64,000 nt of DNA from Dipteris shenzhenensis (Eukaryota > Polypodiophyta > Polypodiopsida > Gleicheniales), in NCBI GenBank assembly GCA_047967505.1, contig CM106540.1; one strand, 5' to 3'. The number at the start of each line of letters is the position of its first letter. Position 1 is the first letter of the stretch. The notes under the pieces are model-generated. The model saw only the letters and a program-made list of their open reading frames with translations, did not search any database and was not told the DNA's origin. Position numbers and translations under genes: made by a program. This document shows, one piece after another, positions 29,801-37,937 of this stretch.

Positions 29801-30445
29801 GGTTGCATTATTATACACATCTCTGCAATCTTTAGTTGATTGCCTTGTTTTGTAAGCCCATGTATGCTTGAGCTATAATGTGGTCCCTGGCTTACCATAG
29901 GAAGACACTATCAGGAGATCTCAGCGTTTTCTTTGCTGATGTTGTTCTTGTCTCAATTAACTTTCAATTCATTTGGAAAGGGTAAAATTCAATGTCATTT
30001 ACAGGTTTTGCTTGGAAGCATCTCTAATGGTGCGCAGAATGACCTGGAAAAAGTGACACAGATAGCTTACGAACAAGTGACAGTCTATGGCTTGAATGAA
30101 AAAGTTGGGCATCTGTCACTTCCACAAGGGGAGAGCTATATCAAAATTTGCAGTGATCAAATGGCAGATATGATTGATGCAGAAGTACGAGAATGGGTTG
30201 GGAAGGCATACAAACACACAGTGGATTTGATTGAAGAACATAGAGAAGGTGTTGAACAAGTTGCCGAAAGTCTCCTTGAGAAAGAAATTCTTCACGAGCT
30301 TGACTTGATTGAAATTCTTGGGCATCGTCCTTACATGAACAGCTTCGAAAGAGATTTTTTAGAAGAGGAAATGATGGCTGATGAGCTGATGCTAGAGGAG
30401 CAAATGAGGCAGGAGGAGGAGGCAGAGATAATGTCCATGGATTGA
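9373..30445 (+). CDS. FTSH3/10-like: Mitochondrial ATP-dependent zinc metalloprotease FtsH (m-AAA type, FtsH3/FtsH10-like), seven exons
   Basis: Joined exons 9373-9592, 16344-16421, 16645-16781, 16927-17394, 18164-18931, 23819-24046 and 30005-30445 give 2340 bases, 779 codons plus stop, with every junction in phase and GT..AG ends. Arabidopsis FtsH3 and FtsH10 are about 810 residues. Order: Arg/Ser-rich N terminus, charged FEKFYPKS linker, TM1 (~120-137), intermembrane domain, TM2 (~252-268), AAA module with Walker A GPPGTGKT (345-352), Walker B IIFIDEID (400-407), arginine fingers R463/R466, zinc site HEAGH (570-574) and third ligand D646. Known family role: hexameric protease and chaperone of the mitochondrial inner membrane, matrix-facing. 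Introns of 6.75, 4.89 and 5.96 kb are loaded with transposons, yet no stop or frameshift is found, so it is probably functional. The start codon is the least certain part. Confidence 0.88.
9616..10209. repeat. Near-perfect 297-bp tandem duplication in FtsH intron 1
   Basis: Two adjacent copies, 9616-9912 and 9913-10209, both beginning cccagagggaaacaatac and ending ttcttagcacac. By eye the only difference is one base (gactcgagctt versus gactcaagctt). The first copy starts 23 bases after the exon 1 donor. Confidence 0.9.
10169..12169. repeat. Pair of ~650-bp direct repeats (10169-10827 and 11521-12169)
   Basis: Both copies run from ttactttttgtgttacaa-type sequence through ggaaaggg(g)taatgctcccagc, ggatccatcaagaggtgtg and gaactctagatctaatcgg to accatgc(t/c)cagatc, with scattered substitutions and short indels. 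About 690 bases lie between them. Near the right end each contains ccatgttaga, like the primer-site/LTR boundary of minus-oriented copia elements, but the primer site itself is decayed. They may be a duplicated LTR-element scrap. Confidence 0.65.
10828..11520. other. Intron 1 sequence between the direct repeats
   Basis: GC-richer than its surroundings from 10930 to 11290, with short open frames on both strands. No domain was recognised. Confidence 0.3.
12168..12202. repeat. (AC)n microsatellite
   Basis: Uninterrupted acacac run ending in atatg, directly after the second copy of the ~650-bp repeat. Confidence 0.9.
12203..12483. other. Intron 1 filler between microsatellite and LINE fragment
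   Basis: No gene or repeat supported. Confidence 0.3.
12484..14668 (-). mobile_element. L1-type LINE fragment with partial reverse transcriptase
   Basis: On the minus strand 14668-14459 reads [20 protein letters not shown], and the next frame continues [36 protein letters not shown]. This is the end of the RT palm of plant L1-type LINEs: D-x-A-x-F-L, then F-x-x-ALDxFC, then W-I-S-K and the R-Y-L-G-C-x-V-G block (here KYLDC). The RT segment is itself partly duplicated. Lower coordinates to 12484 carry further minus open frames (132 codons at 12484-12882, 88 at 13207-13473) of uncertain identity that would lie downstream in the element. Frames are broken. Confidence 0.6.
13296..13482. repeat. 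~90-bp imperfect tandem duplication inside the LINE fragment
   Basis: Two units from ggccctttgaccctatagtg to aaccccaatccaagg: about 13297-13382 and 13389-13482, with small indels. Confidence 0.7.
14669..16343. other. 3' part of intron 1 with short direct repeats
   Basis: No coding region is supported. Short duplications include gaaacctgcaagagggggg plus a following tacatgaattgcga block at 15493-15531 and 15560-15599, flanking an inverted ttgtacaagcccccc segment, and the doublet caggtaccatgtccc at 15793 and 15820. Confidence 0.5.
16344..16421 (+). CDS. FTSH3/10-like: FtsH-like exon 2
   Basis: A 78-base exon between acceptor gacattcag and donor ctg|gtaagg. In phase 1 it encodes [20 protein letters not shown] and a few more residues. 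The aromatic-proline core FYPK followed by basic and polar residues matches the linker that plant FtsH3/10 proteins carry between presequence and first membrane segment. A different frame is also open here, but only this one joins exons 1 and 3. Confidence 0.72.
16645..16781 (+). CDS. FTSH3/10-like: FtsH-like exon 3 (first transmembrane segment)
   Basis: A 137-base exon from acceptor tgatccag to donor caggag|gtgagc. It reads [20 protein letters not shown] and then the hydrophobic run [18 protein letters not shown], a membrane segment at residues ~120-137. It ends in phase 0, so QE joins ISFQEF of exon 4, exactly where plant relatives have QQISFQEF. Confidence 0.82.
16927..17394 (+). CDS. FTSH3/10-like: FtsH-like exon 4 (intermembrane-space domain and second TM)
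   Basis: Encodes residues 146-301, beginning [20 protein letters not shown] and containing [13 protein letters not shown], the FtsH extracellular/intermembrane fold. The second membrane segment [15 protein letters not shown] lies at ~252-266, followed by a short Gly/His-rich linker and GVFNMGKAQ. The upstream acceptor is preceded by a run of 13 G at 16884-16896 instead of a clear polypyrimidine tract. The donor (gagaag|gtctgt) is moderate. Confidence 0.88.
17395..18163. other. FtsH intron 4 with tandem repeat and alternating purine-pyrimidine tracts
   Basis: A ~40-bp unit beginning ttgggccctgacgatgt is repeated twice at 17602-17685. (AC)n runs lie at 17798-17826, and (AC)n followed by (GC)n/(GCAC)n at 17863-17896. 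Confidence 0.75.
18164..18931 (+). CDS. FTSH3/10-like: FtsH-like exon 5 (AAA+ ATPase domain)
   Basis: 256 codons, residues 302-557, phase 0 on both sides. Starts [19 protein letters not shown] and contains Walker A GPPGTGKT, Walker B IIFIDEID, sensor GTNRPD and the second region of homology [10 protein letters not shown]. The pore-loop motif, usually FVG in FtsH proteins, reads FAG ([13 protein letters not shown], residues 378-380). The donor cgcaag|gttctt is weak. Confidence 0.92.
18932..19390. other. FtsH intron 5, left part
   Basis: Ordinary AT-rich intron sequence; no gene or repeat supported. Confidence 0.4.
19391..19870 (-). pseudogene. Ty3/gypsy reverse transcriptase/RNase H fragment
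   Basis: On the minus strand the segment reads [15 protein letters not shown], then [17 protein letters not shown], then one stop, then [27 protein letters not shown] and [15 protein letters not shown], ending [17 protein letters not shown] holds the two catalytic aspartates of the RT palm. The VDPxKV, W-P and LRSFLG-YYRRF blocks are the classic thumb and connection of Ty3/gypsy RT. The RNase H and integrase that should follow are absent. Confidence 0.88.
19871..21135 (-). pseudogene. Copia-type gag, degenerate, with zinc-knuckle region
   Basis: Minus-strand reading from about 21135: [20 protein letters not shown] then [20 protein letters not shown] and an Arg-Gly repeat, the N terminus of a copia Gag (LDGTNY, W-lacking variant). 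From about 20740: [68 protein letters not shown], the UBN2/gag core. After a C13 run (20476-20488 on plus) the frame is lost and resumes with KGRCHYCKK, a partial knuckle near 20260. Inactive. Confidence 0.82.
21136..22040 (-). other. 5' leader of the copia gag element, including a GTAC-dense block
   Basis: Sequence between the primer binding site and the gag start on the minus strand, about 0.9 kb. The part at 21650-22025 contains 20 GTAC tetranucleotides by hand count, mostly in TGTACGG/CCGTACA context. The rest is rich in gccccaaa-type words. No open frame with domain similarity was seen. Confidence 0.6.
22041..22301 (-). repeat. Primer binding site and 5' LTR of the copia gag element
   Basis: Plus strand aggctttgatacca at 22041-22054 is the complement of TGGTATCAAAGCCT, a tRNA-Met type primer site. 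Two bases later a 245-bp LTR runs 22057-22301, TGAAGGAA...TTCCAACA on plus, i.e. TGTTGGAA...TTCCTTCA in element orientation. The partner 3' LTR was not found; the element is truncated and joined to Ty3 RT sequence. Confidence 0.75.
22302..23818. other. FtsH intron 5, right part
   Basis: No gene supported. It contains AT-rich intron sequence and some moderately GC-rich stretches (22820-23110) with only short open frames. Confidence 0.4.
23819..24046 (+). CDS. FTSH3/10-like: FtsH-like exon 6 (zinc-protease active site)
   Basis: 76 codons, residues 558-633, from acceptor ctcgtcag to donor gaacag|gtgaga. It reads [25 protein letters not shown] is the HExxH zinc motif with the catalytic glutamate intact. 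It continues [18 protein letters not shown] and [11 protein letters not shown], all standard FtsH blocks. Confidence 0.92.
24047..24468. other. FtsH intron 6, left end
   Basis: AT-rich intron sequence; nothing else supported. Confidence 0.4.
24474..24755 (-). repeat. 3' LTR of the 2.18-kb element
   Basis: TGTTAGAAACATTG...GATATCTCCAAC. It lacks the terminal A that the other LTR keeps (ccaacc instead of ccaaca). It contains a (GA)n run near 24491 and tataggct, a possible TATA region. Confidence 0.88.
26367..26650 (-). repeat. 5' LTR of the 2.18-kb element
   Basis: TGTTAGAAACCTGG...GATATCTCCAACA, aligned along its length with the left copy with scattered substitutions and small indels (for example ctttccttcattc versus ctttcattc). 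Confidence 0.88.
26656..28197. other. FtsH intron 6, middle part
   Basis: No coding gene supported. A candidate MITE with CCATGGTTAGAT-like inverted ends lies at 26901-27108. At 27600-27900 there is a loose repetition of gcttttgntttgcatacaagccac-like words. Confidence 0.4.
28198..28940 (-). pseudogene. Retrotransposon fragment: gag knuckle and start of Ty3 RT
   Basis: Minus strand reads [15 protein letters not shown] near 28660, a knuckle whose first Cys is replaced, then after breaks [20 protein letters not shown] and [19 protein letters not shown]-like sequence to 28200. The I-K-P-S-x-S-P-Y block followed by N-x-x-T-V-K and the P-M-P-H-I block is the N-terminal part of Ty3/gypsy RT. Gag and RT lie only ~200 bases apart, so protease and linker are deleted. 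Confidence 0.55.
29095..29717 (+). mobile_element. 5'-truncated L1-type LINE tail
   Basis: The plus strand reads [20 protein letters not shown] and later [10 protein letters not shown], then [10 protein letters not shown], a C-x2-C...H-x4-C zf-RVT finger that ends plant L1 ORF2 proteins. It runs into an A-rich end (aaatgcaatatttc...aaaaaaa at 29711-29717), the expected 3' terminus. Only the last part of ORF2 remains. It sits in FtsH intron 6 in the sense orientation. Confidence 0.65.
30005..30445 (+). CDS. FTSH3/10-like: FtsH-like exon 7 (C-terminal protease domain) and stop
   Basis: 146 codons plus TGA. Starts [20 protein letters not shown]; the Asp of GAQNDLEKV is the expected third zinc ligand. 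Continues [20 protein letters not shown] and [17 protein letters not shown], conserved in plant mitochondrial FtsH. The tail after HRPYMNSF is short and acidic and ends [10 protein letters not shown], unlike the proline-rich tails of Arabidopsis FtsH3/10. A 3' UTR with AT-rich sequence follows. Confidence 0.92.
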   Translation, partial: VLLGSISNGAQNDLEKVTQIAYEQVTVYGLNEKVGHLSLPQGESYIKICSDQMADMIDAEVREWVGKAYKHTVDLIEEHREGVEQVAESLLEKEILHELDLIEILGHRPYMNSFERDFLEEEMMADELMLEEQMRQEEEAEIMSMD

Positions 30446-30900
30446 ACAAGGGATCGTTCCCTGTAATATTGTATTTTTTAAGAGCACATGTTTGTTGTGC
30501 TCTTTAATTGTAAAATAACATATGCTCAAAGAACTCGCTCTCCACATTTTAAATTCTAGGCATGTGGTTGGGTTGAAGTTTCATTAGATACCACTTTTCT
30601 ATATTATTAATTAATTATCTGTGCAATATGATTCTTTATATATGACATGACTGTTTGAGGAGCTAGTTTGATATGCTTGCTTTGAGTATAATGGATTAAT
30701 TTACGAGTCATGGCTGCTTATATACTCTGGTTGTATGGGTACATAAAAATGTAGAGAGAGAGAGAGAGACCTGCACTTAGAAGAACTTGACTCTCCACAA
30801 GCAGTGTTTTGGTTGAAGTCTTATTAGAATAGACCTTTTACCTTCATGATACCGTATGTATGCAGGAAGATTTCTCCTGTAATAGAGAGGAGAAGGGAGA
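30446..30900. other. FtsH 3' UTR and flank
   Basis: AT-rich sequence with tgtaatattgt and several AATAAA-like variants; (GA)n at 30752-30768. The poly(A) site cannot be set. Confidence 0.4.
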
Positions 30901-30924
30901 TGAGACTCTGCTAGGTCACAGGAT

Positions 30925-31700
30925 ATAGAGGCGGAGCGGGCACAGCGACGCGTCACAAAGTTTTATACATTTGAGTCCACTCTAGGACACAGTGGGGTAG
31001 AGGAGGAGGAGCTAGCTGATATGAGGGCAGCCTGGATTAGCAAAGAGAGCCGACACGGTGCCGTCGAGAGAGGGACACAGAGACCACGCGCGAGGCAAAG
31101 AGCGACCAGAGCACATTCCATTGAGGTTTGACCTATCCCAGCTTTTCTCAGGGGAGACTGACACAGATGAGGGATCACTCTGAAAATAGCTCAGCGGGCT
31201 CCCCCACCATGTGAGATGATTTGACATACACAGATCCGAGATATATTACAGCTGACCGGAGAGCATCTGTATCGGGCTCTACCTGATGGAGATGCGACGA
31301 CACAGAGAGATGCTACTACGACATATCAAAGAGCAGTAGGATGGGACCACCACACCACAGGGTACTGAGGTAGACCGAGCGCAGAGACAGGTCATGGATT
31401 TCTATGCATTTGACTCAGGTCTAGGGCACTCTAGGGCAAAGGAGGAGGAGCTAGCCGACATGAGAGATATATGGATCGGTGGAGAGAGCCTACATAGCAC
31501 TGTTGGACGAGGGACACAGAGATTGTACACGAAGCGACAGGCAACCAGAGCACACGAGATTGAGGTTTGACCTATTTCAGCTCTCCTCGGGGGAGATTGA
31601 CTGAGGCGAGGCGTCACCCTTGACATAGTCCATCGGATCCAGAGATCGAGGAGACAACGTCCTCCACCACCACGAGAGATCGCCCGACAAATGCAGATAG
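30925..31700 (+). repeat. Two divergent ~438-bp direct repeats with a conserved peptide
   Basis: Units begin near 30925 and 31363 and align at ttttatacatttgag/tttctatgcatttga and again at gaggtttgacctat (31123 and 31562), a constant offset of ~438-439. In the same frame both encode F-Y-x-F-E/D-S-x-L-G-H-S, EEELADMR, W-I-x-x-E-S, V-x-RGTQR and ATRAHxIEV, then a stop at the same place. Identity unknown; perhaps the gag/ORF1-like part of a retroelement. Confidence 0.65.
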
Positions 31701-31854
31701 GTTAGCTCTTTGCATCTCATCATCAAAGAGCCACCGTGGAGCCTGGATATGTGGAGCCGGTTCATGTACTCGGGACTCTAGCTTTGAGCGCTTGATATTT
31801 TTATGCCACCCTCATGCTGTTTTGCTACTTTTTTGCTATTATGTACTAGTATAG

Positions 31855-31982
31855 CATTTTAGTACTCAGCAAGGGCCTTAGTGAGCCCTTTGCCCCAGCC
31901 CACAGTGGCTTGTATGAGTTACTTGATTCTGTACCTTGTCCCATAGGTCCGCGAGGGCCTCTTGTCGACGTTGATATGTATT

Positions 31983-32039
<57 letters not shown>
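31855..32039. repeat. TC-ended module, copy 1 (3' part only)
   Basis: It begins tttagtactcagcaagggcc, passes ggcttgtatgagtt and ttgtcccata, and ends in a (TC)n run at 31983-32039. The same module is found complete at 36888-37118 and 37938-38163. Confidence 0.7.
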
Positions 32040-32044
<5 letters not shown>

Positions 32045-33354
32045 TAGTCTTCCATTCAAACATTATAGACTTTTCGAGCCAACAAGCAGTCCTCGTTGGG
32101 GACTTCAATGCAAGAATAGGTGCACGTCAGGTACCGCTTTTCGACCTCCAAGATGGCGCTATCTTGTTAGACAATGATTGACCTAAACGATGCAGGTGTG
32201 ATCCGAGTCTCCACTAACGCACTGGTCCCAGTCACATCCTATGGACTCACATTTGGATATGGATAGGATGCATGATCTTTTCATTTACAATGGTCTCATT
32301 CGATGGCCCTTTTTAGGTGGTCACACATGCTCCAAGGGTAGACCATACCTACCTCTTTAACATCTCTATCCCTCGTCTGATCCACATCATCAATCACTCA
32401 TATCACCTAGCATGATATACACTTTGACTGTAATCTCTCGCTTAAGTATTTTGCATACCTATACATTGTTCACGTATATTGATCACATAGAATTGCGTCT
32501 CTTTGATCACTCGTTCACTTCACGAGCCAGTTCTTAACGCCTTCTCCCATACCACATGCTCCACTCGTCCTTTGTCCTTGGTTTTGTGCTTTGTAATACC
32601 TGGTACGATGGTGAGTGCAAGGCTTTTCTTTGCCAACTTAGATTCGAGTCTCAAACGATGCGTGAGTATTGTCGACTAATACATGCTTTTATCCCTTGAA
32701 AGCATGAGTTAATAAACATTTTGTTTGGCAGCAACTCCAAGGACTTTTGGAAGAAGCGCCTTTAGCGTCGATACTCGTTACCCCTCACAAACACCTATTT
32801 CTGGCTTAGTTATGCACACACATTCTATGACATTCCTCACTAACGTGCTCCTGACTTCTTGCAATCACCTCGTCCTACCTCTTGCACTCTTCTCACCAAA
32901 GGCGGTGTCAAGGATGCATCATTCAAGCTCCATAATGGTTGAGCAAAAGATCATGATGGACTATGCATTGAGTTTATTGCATATGGGATAAACATCCTAG
33001 CATTGATCTTAGCAAAGCTCTTCAATGATGCAATTTGTCTTGGCTTTCCACACTTGGACTCTCAACACCATCGCACCCATTCACAAGGTAGATAATTCCA
33101 TGAGCAAAAAAACTACAGAACCATCATGGTCGGACATGTAATGTCGATGTGGCCTTGGGACCATGGATCGCATACTCACGCTCAAGAGTATGATAGAGGA
33201 GGCTAGAGCACGGAGGCAAAGGGTCTATTCTTGATTTTTGGATTTTCGCAAAGCCTGTCTTATTAGACTATAGGAGCCGAGTTGCGACCAAGAGGGTCTC
33301 AGGAAAAGTCCAAACATGGGCTAGATAAATAGAGAAGATCATGAGCACTATTGG

Positions 33355-33715
33355 GATCAAACAAGATTCCCCGTTGTCACCAATCCTATTTGCCCTCTAC
33401 ATAGATGAGCTCGAGATTGTTATGGAGACATTAGGGGGCATTAGATGCTCTCGCTAGTTCCTTGATTCAGACCCTGTTATACGTAGATGATGTGCTAAAT
33501 ATCTTCTTTTATAGAGGGCTTCTAGAGACACCTAGATGCATTGTAGTCATTTTGTGAGTTATGTGATTGAGGGTCAACCTTGGTAAGACCAAGCTTATGA
33601 TCTTCAACGCATATTGGGCAGTTATGCATAGAGAATGGTTCACTTTTGATGGATCACCGATTGAGATTGTTTCATCATACACATATTTAGGAGTTCTCTT
33701 CTCTGGGCCTTTTTC
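33355..33715 (+). pseudogene. LINE reverse transcriptase palm, broken
   Basis: Motifs in order: IKQDSPLSPILFALYIDEL (motif B region), LYVDDV (catalytic DD), GKTKLMIFN (motif D region), YLGVLFSG. Frames shift between them. Upstream fragments of the fingers domain (33130-33300, with FRKACLIRL-like and SRVATKRVSGKVQTW) are recognisable but broken. Confidence 0.8.
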
Positions 33716-34112
33716 GTGATGAGATCGAAGATACAGACCCGCTTGAGCAGAGGATATGCTTCGTTAGCCCGGTTGGAGAGACAATGCTTCCACTCACACT
33801 TTGAGGGCCCTCAAACCAAGGGTCTCCTTTTGAAGTCCTTGGTCTAGCCAACAAGCATGTATGCCAATCCTTGTTAGGGGCCGAATTTCTCAGCTAGGGT
33901 AGAGGAACCCTAGATTCTCATGTTACTGCGGATGATCCGTATTGCAAATGTTCCCCAGATAATTGAAGATGAGTTTGGGTTGTCTACGTTGTAACTTGAT
34001 GTGGCATTCTAGGTCATCACATACTTATATCGCGCTAGGGAGTACGGCTCTTATACCTCAGGGCAACATAGATTACCATGGCTAGCACTATCCTCCTCTA
34101 TGGCCCTAGCAG

Positions 34113-34469
34113 TTGAGGGTGATCAGAGATGCTGGTATCCACACGCATGTAGGTGGTTTGAGAGATTGGGACTCCAGATGGAAAGATTACCCCCCTTTCA
34201 ACACAACTTGGAGGCTCTATTTCTCTCGCTCAGATACCTTGAGGTCAACCAGGTCATACACGAGGACCTTCTATAGCTACAAACATTTTGGGACTAGTTT
34301 GGCACCAAGTGAGCTCCTAGTGAAGCTCAACTTCTATAGAGATCATTGCTTACGCATCTCTAAGGAGGGCTTCATTGATCCACCAGAGTATACCCAGATA
34401 CACCTTCCACATTCACTGAGGATCTCTATCAGACAGTTCCGTGTTTTATCACATTTGACACCACATTGA
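34113..34469 (+). pseudogene. LINE ORF2 C-terminal open segment
   Basis: 118 codons beginning MRVIRDAGIHTHVGGLRDWD. It lies between the RT and the finger-like RFVFR remnant at about 34548, which is where the ORF2 post-RT region should be. No catalytic function expected. Confidence 0.5.
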
Positions 34470-35030
34470 GAGTGGACCAACTGAGGGAGTACCCAGGGAG
34501 AGTCACATTTGCACTTTAGGTGATCGATAGGAGATAGAGTTAGAAGAACGCTTTGTGTTCAGGTGACTTGTATACTATGAGATCCGAGGCCTCTATCATT
34601 GTCTCTGCTAATTGCTTTCCTATTCAGATCAGGGATGCCTGACCACCTTCATCCATTGAGGTAGTTACACATAGAGAGCGCTTACATTGCAGAGACAAGG
34701 ATAGGACATCTAGACAGACTCATATTAGAGCATAGTTACGAGGTTCTTTTAGCCAGGTCACAGACACCACCAGCCCACGCGAGATAGAGATTCGAAGCCA
34801 TCAATATGACACAATCTTAACAGAGGGCGGACGCATAGATCATTCTTGGTAACATCCCATCCACATTCAAGATAGGAGCACGATCGATAGGGGTTACTAT
34901 GGTCCTTGATAGACATAGAGTCATCGCCAGAAGGCCACGACGGACCATAGCCACAGATAGCCGCCAACGCTTTGTCTCTACACTCATGCCAATACAACCC
35001 CGCTCACCATCTTCCACTCCCCTCCACCCA

Positions 35031-36300
35031 CGTATCTGATATATGGTGTTGGTAGTGTTGGTTTTAATGATAGTTGTGATAGCCTAATCAGCTCATTCAT
35101 AATATGATTAATGTGGGTTGTTGAGTATTCTATGTGGGTTATCTTATTTCCAATCTATTGGACGATATGCCATCTTTGTGCCTGCATTAGTCCAATTGGT
35201 GTGTGAACCATAGTGACAATGCGGAAAGTCTTGGAGCATAAAGGCTAGAATATTGAAAGCGGGTTGTTGGGACATGTTAAGTTTGTGTTGCTTGTCTATG
35301 TATTGTTGGTAATTGGTCTATTGGACTGTTTGTGTGGCTGGTTTTTGGACAATTTGGCTATAGAATATTGAGTCAGAGTTTGATGATATAGACTGAGTGT
35401 TAAAAGTAAAATTGTAAAGGGTTGGAAGTGTTTATGTTGGCATAATTGTAAGATGAAGAGAGCTCGTTAGAACCAACAAGTAGTTCTTTGATTCCTCAAT
35501 GAAAGCAAAAACCACATTGAAAGGAAAAGGGATTTAAGGAATGCTTAAAGTCGAACATGTGTGAATGCATTATTGGCTAATAGGACTCTTACCATTGCTT
35601 GTTTCTATAATGAGTTGATCTCATTAATTGGAAGAATTTGCTATTACAAGATATTCATTTCTAAGTTTATTAGATTGAAGAAGACCTCTAGCGAACCTAA
35701 TCCATGCAATTGAATTTCTTTAAACAATTAATGCCAAGAAAGCTTTGACGATTTGATATGTTACATGTAGGTTGTGGCTTCTACACTTTGGCAATAGTTA
35801 TTGCTAAGTTGGCTAGCACCTTTATAGGACCCCAATGTTAGTATAATATAGTAGGGTTTATGTGCTTTGAACTTGAAGTGCACTACACACTTATTTGGGT
35901 AGTTGTGACCTTGTTTAGTTGAAATCATGTACACCACATAAAATTTTGGTACTAATTCTGAGGTGTGCAAGGTATCACTTAAAGATTCTAACCACCAAGA
36001 AGTGTGGTAGGAATCTAACAAAACATTTCATTTCATACATGAATGAGGAATGAGTAGTCCATGACGGGGAGGGTCAATTGAAGTCCTGAGAAGAGTGTGC
36101 AAAAAGACATTAATTAGAAGGTGCTAAAGTAGGAGCATGACATAGGCCTCATACTCAAAGAAGACATTTGCAAGGAGGCAAGGTTACTCACAAAGATTTA
36201 GGACTAGCGTTGTTAGTGCCATCAATATCAATAACAATGGCATTGTTGCCATTTATCATGGCGAATAATCATTCTATGGTTCATCGTAGTACCTTTAAGG
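35031..36300. other. AT-rich intergenic sequence
   Basis: No gene, repeat or domain supported on either strand. Confidence 0.4.
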
Positions 36301-36480
36301 GGATATGAGAGGACCATTCTATATAGATTAATAGGTTTAACTCAATGGCTATAGCTAATAACGAGGGTACGGATGTTGAAAAGATGAGAGTCTTTCTAGC
36401 TACCTTGGATAATCTTGTAGGTGATTGGTTGTATGCCCAACTTGTGATGTTGCAACTTGCGATGATTTAAGGATGAGGAT
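36301..36480 (+). pseudogene. Possible retrotransposon gag scrap
   Basis: After a stop near 36310 the frame reads RFNSMAIANNEGTDVEKMRV then FLATLDNLVGDWLYAQ. The F-x-x-M-A/x-AN, then K-x-x-x-FLxTL, then D-W-L/F pattern resembles the start of Ty3-type gag domains. It is short and without flanking motifs. Confidence 0.35.
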
Positions 36481-36839
36481 AAGGATGGTTGAGGAGATCC
36501 GAGATCCAAGTGTAAATCCTGGCAAACATCATGGCTAAAAGGCTATAAAAGAAGAAGACCCTCCTCCATTGTGGAGGCTACTAGACAAAGGTTGCAAGAT
36601 AGTTGGATAGCTAAATGGAGCCCTATCAACAACTGTAGTTTTGGTCCTAAGTGTATATAGCTAGGAGAGTCAAAGACATTATTCTTCTAGGGGCTCAGTG
36701 GTGGTGCATCCCCAAGTTGTAAGGGGTTGAGGTCCCCATTGAGGATAATTCACTAACACCTTCAAAAAGCAACCCAATTGCATAATGTAGATCTATGAGT
36801 CATTGCAAGTAACATAGGAAACCACCAACCTAGCACCAC

Positions 36840-36840
<1 letters not shown>
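36481..36840. other. Intergenic
   Basis: Nothing supported before the TC microsatellite. Confidence 0.3.

Positions 36841-36888
<48 letters not shown>
36841..36888. repeat. (TC)24 microsatellite
   Basis: Uninterrupted ctctct run that directly precedes a TC-ended module. Confidence 0.95.
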
Positions 36889-36891
<3 letters not shown>

Positions 36892-37118
36892 ATTGACTTG
36901 ATTCAACTTGTACTTGATATATCGACTAAATTCAATTTGTATTTGATTGATTATGATTTTACTAGCATAGATTAGTACTCAACAAGGGCCCTAGTTTGCC
37001 CTTTTCTCTAGCCCCTTGAGGCTTGTATGAGTTTTCCTTTTCTGTGCACTTTGTCCCATATGCCCATGAGGCCTCCCACAGACATCAATACATCTCTCTC
37101 TCTCTCTCTCTCTCTCTC
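36888..37118. repeat. TC-bounded module, copy 2
   Basis: Starts caagattgacttgattcaac, runs through attagtactcaacaagggcc and gaggcttgtatgag, and ends in (CT)n at 37092-37118. It closely matches 37938-38163. Confidence 0.85.
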
Positions 37119-37121
37119 ATG

Positions 37122-37625
37122 GGATGTTGGCTCATTTCCTCTTTTACCCAGACCAGCGATGTTTGGCTGGTTTCATTCATGAGATGCTCAGACACCAAGA
37201 TAGGATACTCCAAGCACGGAGACAGGAGTAGACTTCTCCCTTGACTAATGCCTCTCAGAGCTCTATCACGGAGTTCTTTGAGCCAGATCACATAGACCCC
37301 CATGAGGCGAGACCTCGACATGACAGTGACTCGAAGCCTGTGACCTGACAGCTGTGACCTGACAGCTCAGACAGAGGGTTGACTCACAGATCACACTTGG
37401 GGACATCCCCTCCTTGGTTAGGGTCGGAGCCCGACTAACAGGGGTCACAGTGGCCTTGGTTAGATGCAGAGCAATGACCAAGAGACGTACCAGGACTGCA
37501 CCCTTGAGGGGGCGACATCGTTCTATTGCTGACCTCATGCCTCCGCTTCCACAGCCTCATCCATCCTGATGTCTTGTTTGCTGACGATGATGATGATGAT
37601 GGTTATGATGATGATGCTGAAATTG

Positions 37626-37660
<35 letters not shown>

Positions 37661-37706
37661 GTCGGGATATGACTATGTTGTATATAGTCGGGATATGACT
37701 ATGTTG
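37122..37706 (+). mobile_element. LINE copy 3: 3' end only, with GAT and TA tails
   Basis: Sequence from 37131 (tttacccagaccagcgatg...) to 37560 matches the 3' regions of the LINE copies at 7.86-8.22 and 34.62-35.03 kb, including cacttggggacatcccctcc and caatgaccaagagacg. It then ends in (GAT)n at 37576-37612, (TA)n at 37626-37652 and two copies of a 26-bp unit tatatagtcgggatatgact (37655-37706). A 5'-truncated insertion with simple-repeat tail is likely. Confidence 0.65.
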
Positions 37707-37859
37707 TACTTAGGACTAGTACTGCCATTTTGCATTTTATTGCATTTTGCATTGGTGTGGATGCTCGTTTAGTAGCTCCACTACCATAGCTCATTGTATT
37801 CAGGTTTTTTCGCAGTCTCATAGACCCATGGGTCTTTCGAAGACTTTGATAAACTTTGT

Positions 37860-37904
37860 TTCTTTCTTTCTTTCTTTCTTTCTCTGTCTCTCTCTGTTTC
37901 TTTG

Positions 37905-37932
<28 letters not shown>
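37860..37932. repeat. (TTTC)n-(TC)n microsatellite
   Basis: Starts ttctttctttcttt and changes into tctctc before the next module. Confidence 0.95.
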
Positions 37933-37935
<3 letters not shown>

Positions 37936-37937
37936 CT

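Larger units (their letters stand above)
32041..35030 (+). mobile_element. LINE copy 2, degenerate (endonuclease, RT, C terminus, 3' end)
   Basis: It opens within the endonuclease: IIDFSSQQAVLVGDFNARIG at 32066-32125. The RT follows with GIKQDSPLSPILFALYIDEL (33360-33420), LLYVDDVLNIFF (33475-33510), VNLGKTKLMIFNA (33570-33610) and SYTYLGVLFSG (33675-33710), i.e. palm motifs with the catalytic DD. C-terminal sequence at 34113-34469 is a 118-codon open stretch. The last ~400 bases resemble the 3' ends at 7.9-8.2 and 37.2-37.6 kb. Many stops and frameshifts; 5'-truncated exactly at the TC tract. Confidence 0.8.

Noticed and set aside
31980-32040. TC tract as a promoter element
   Set aside because: It belongs to a repeated module seen three times and borders a truncated LINE; no gene follows.
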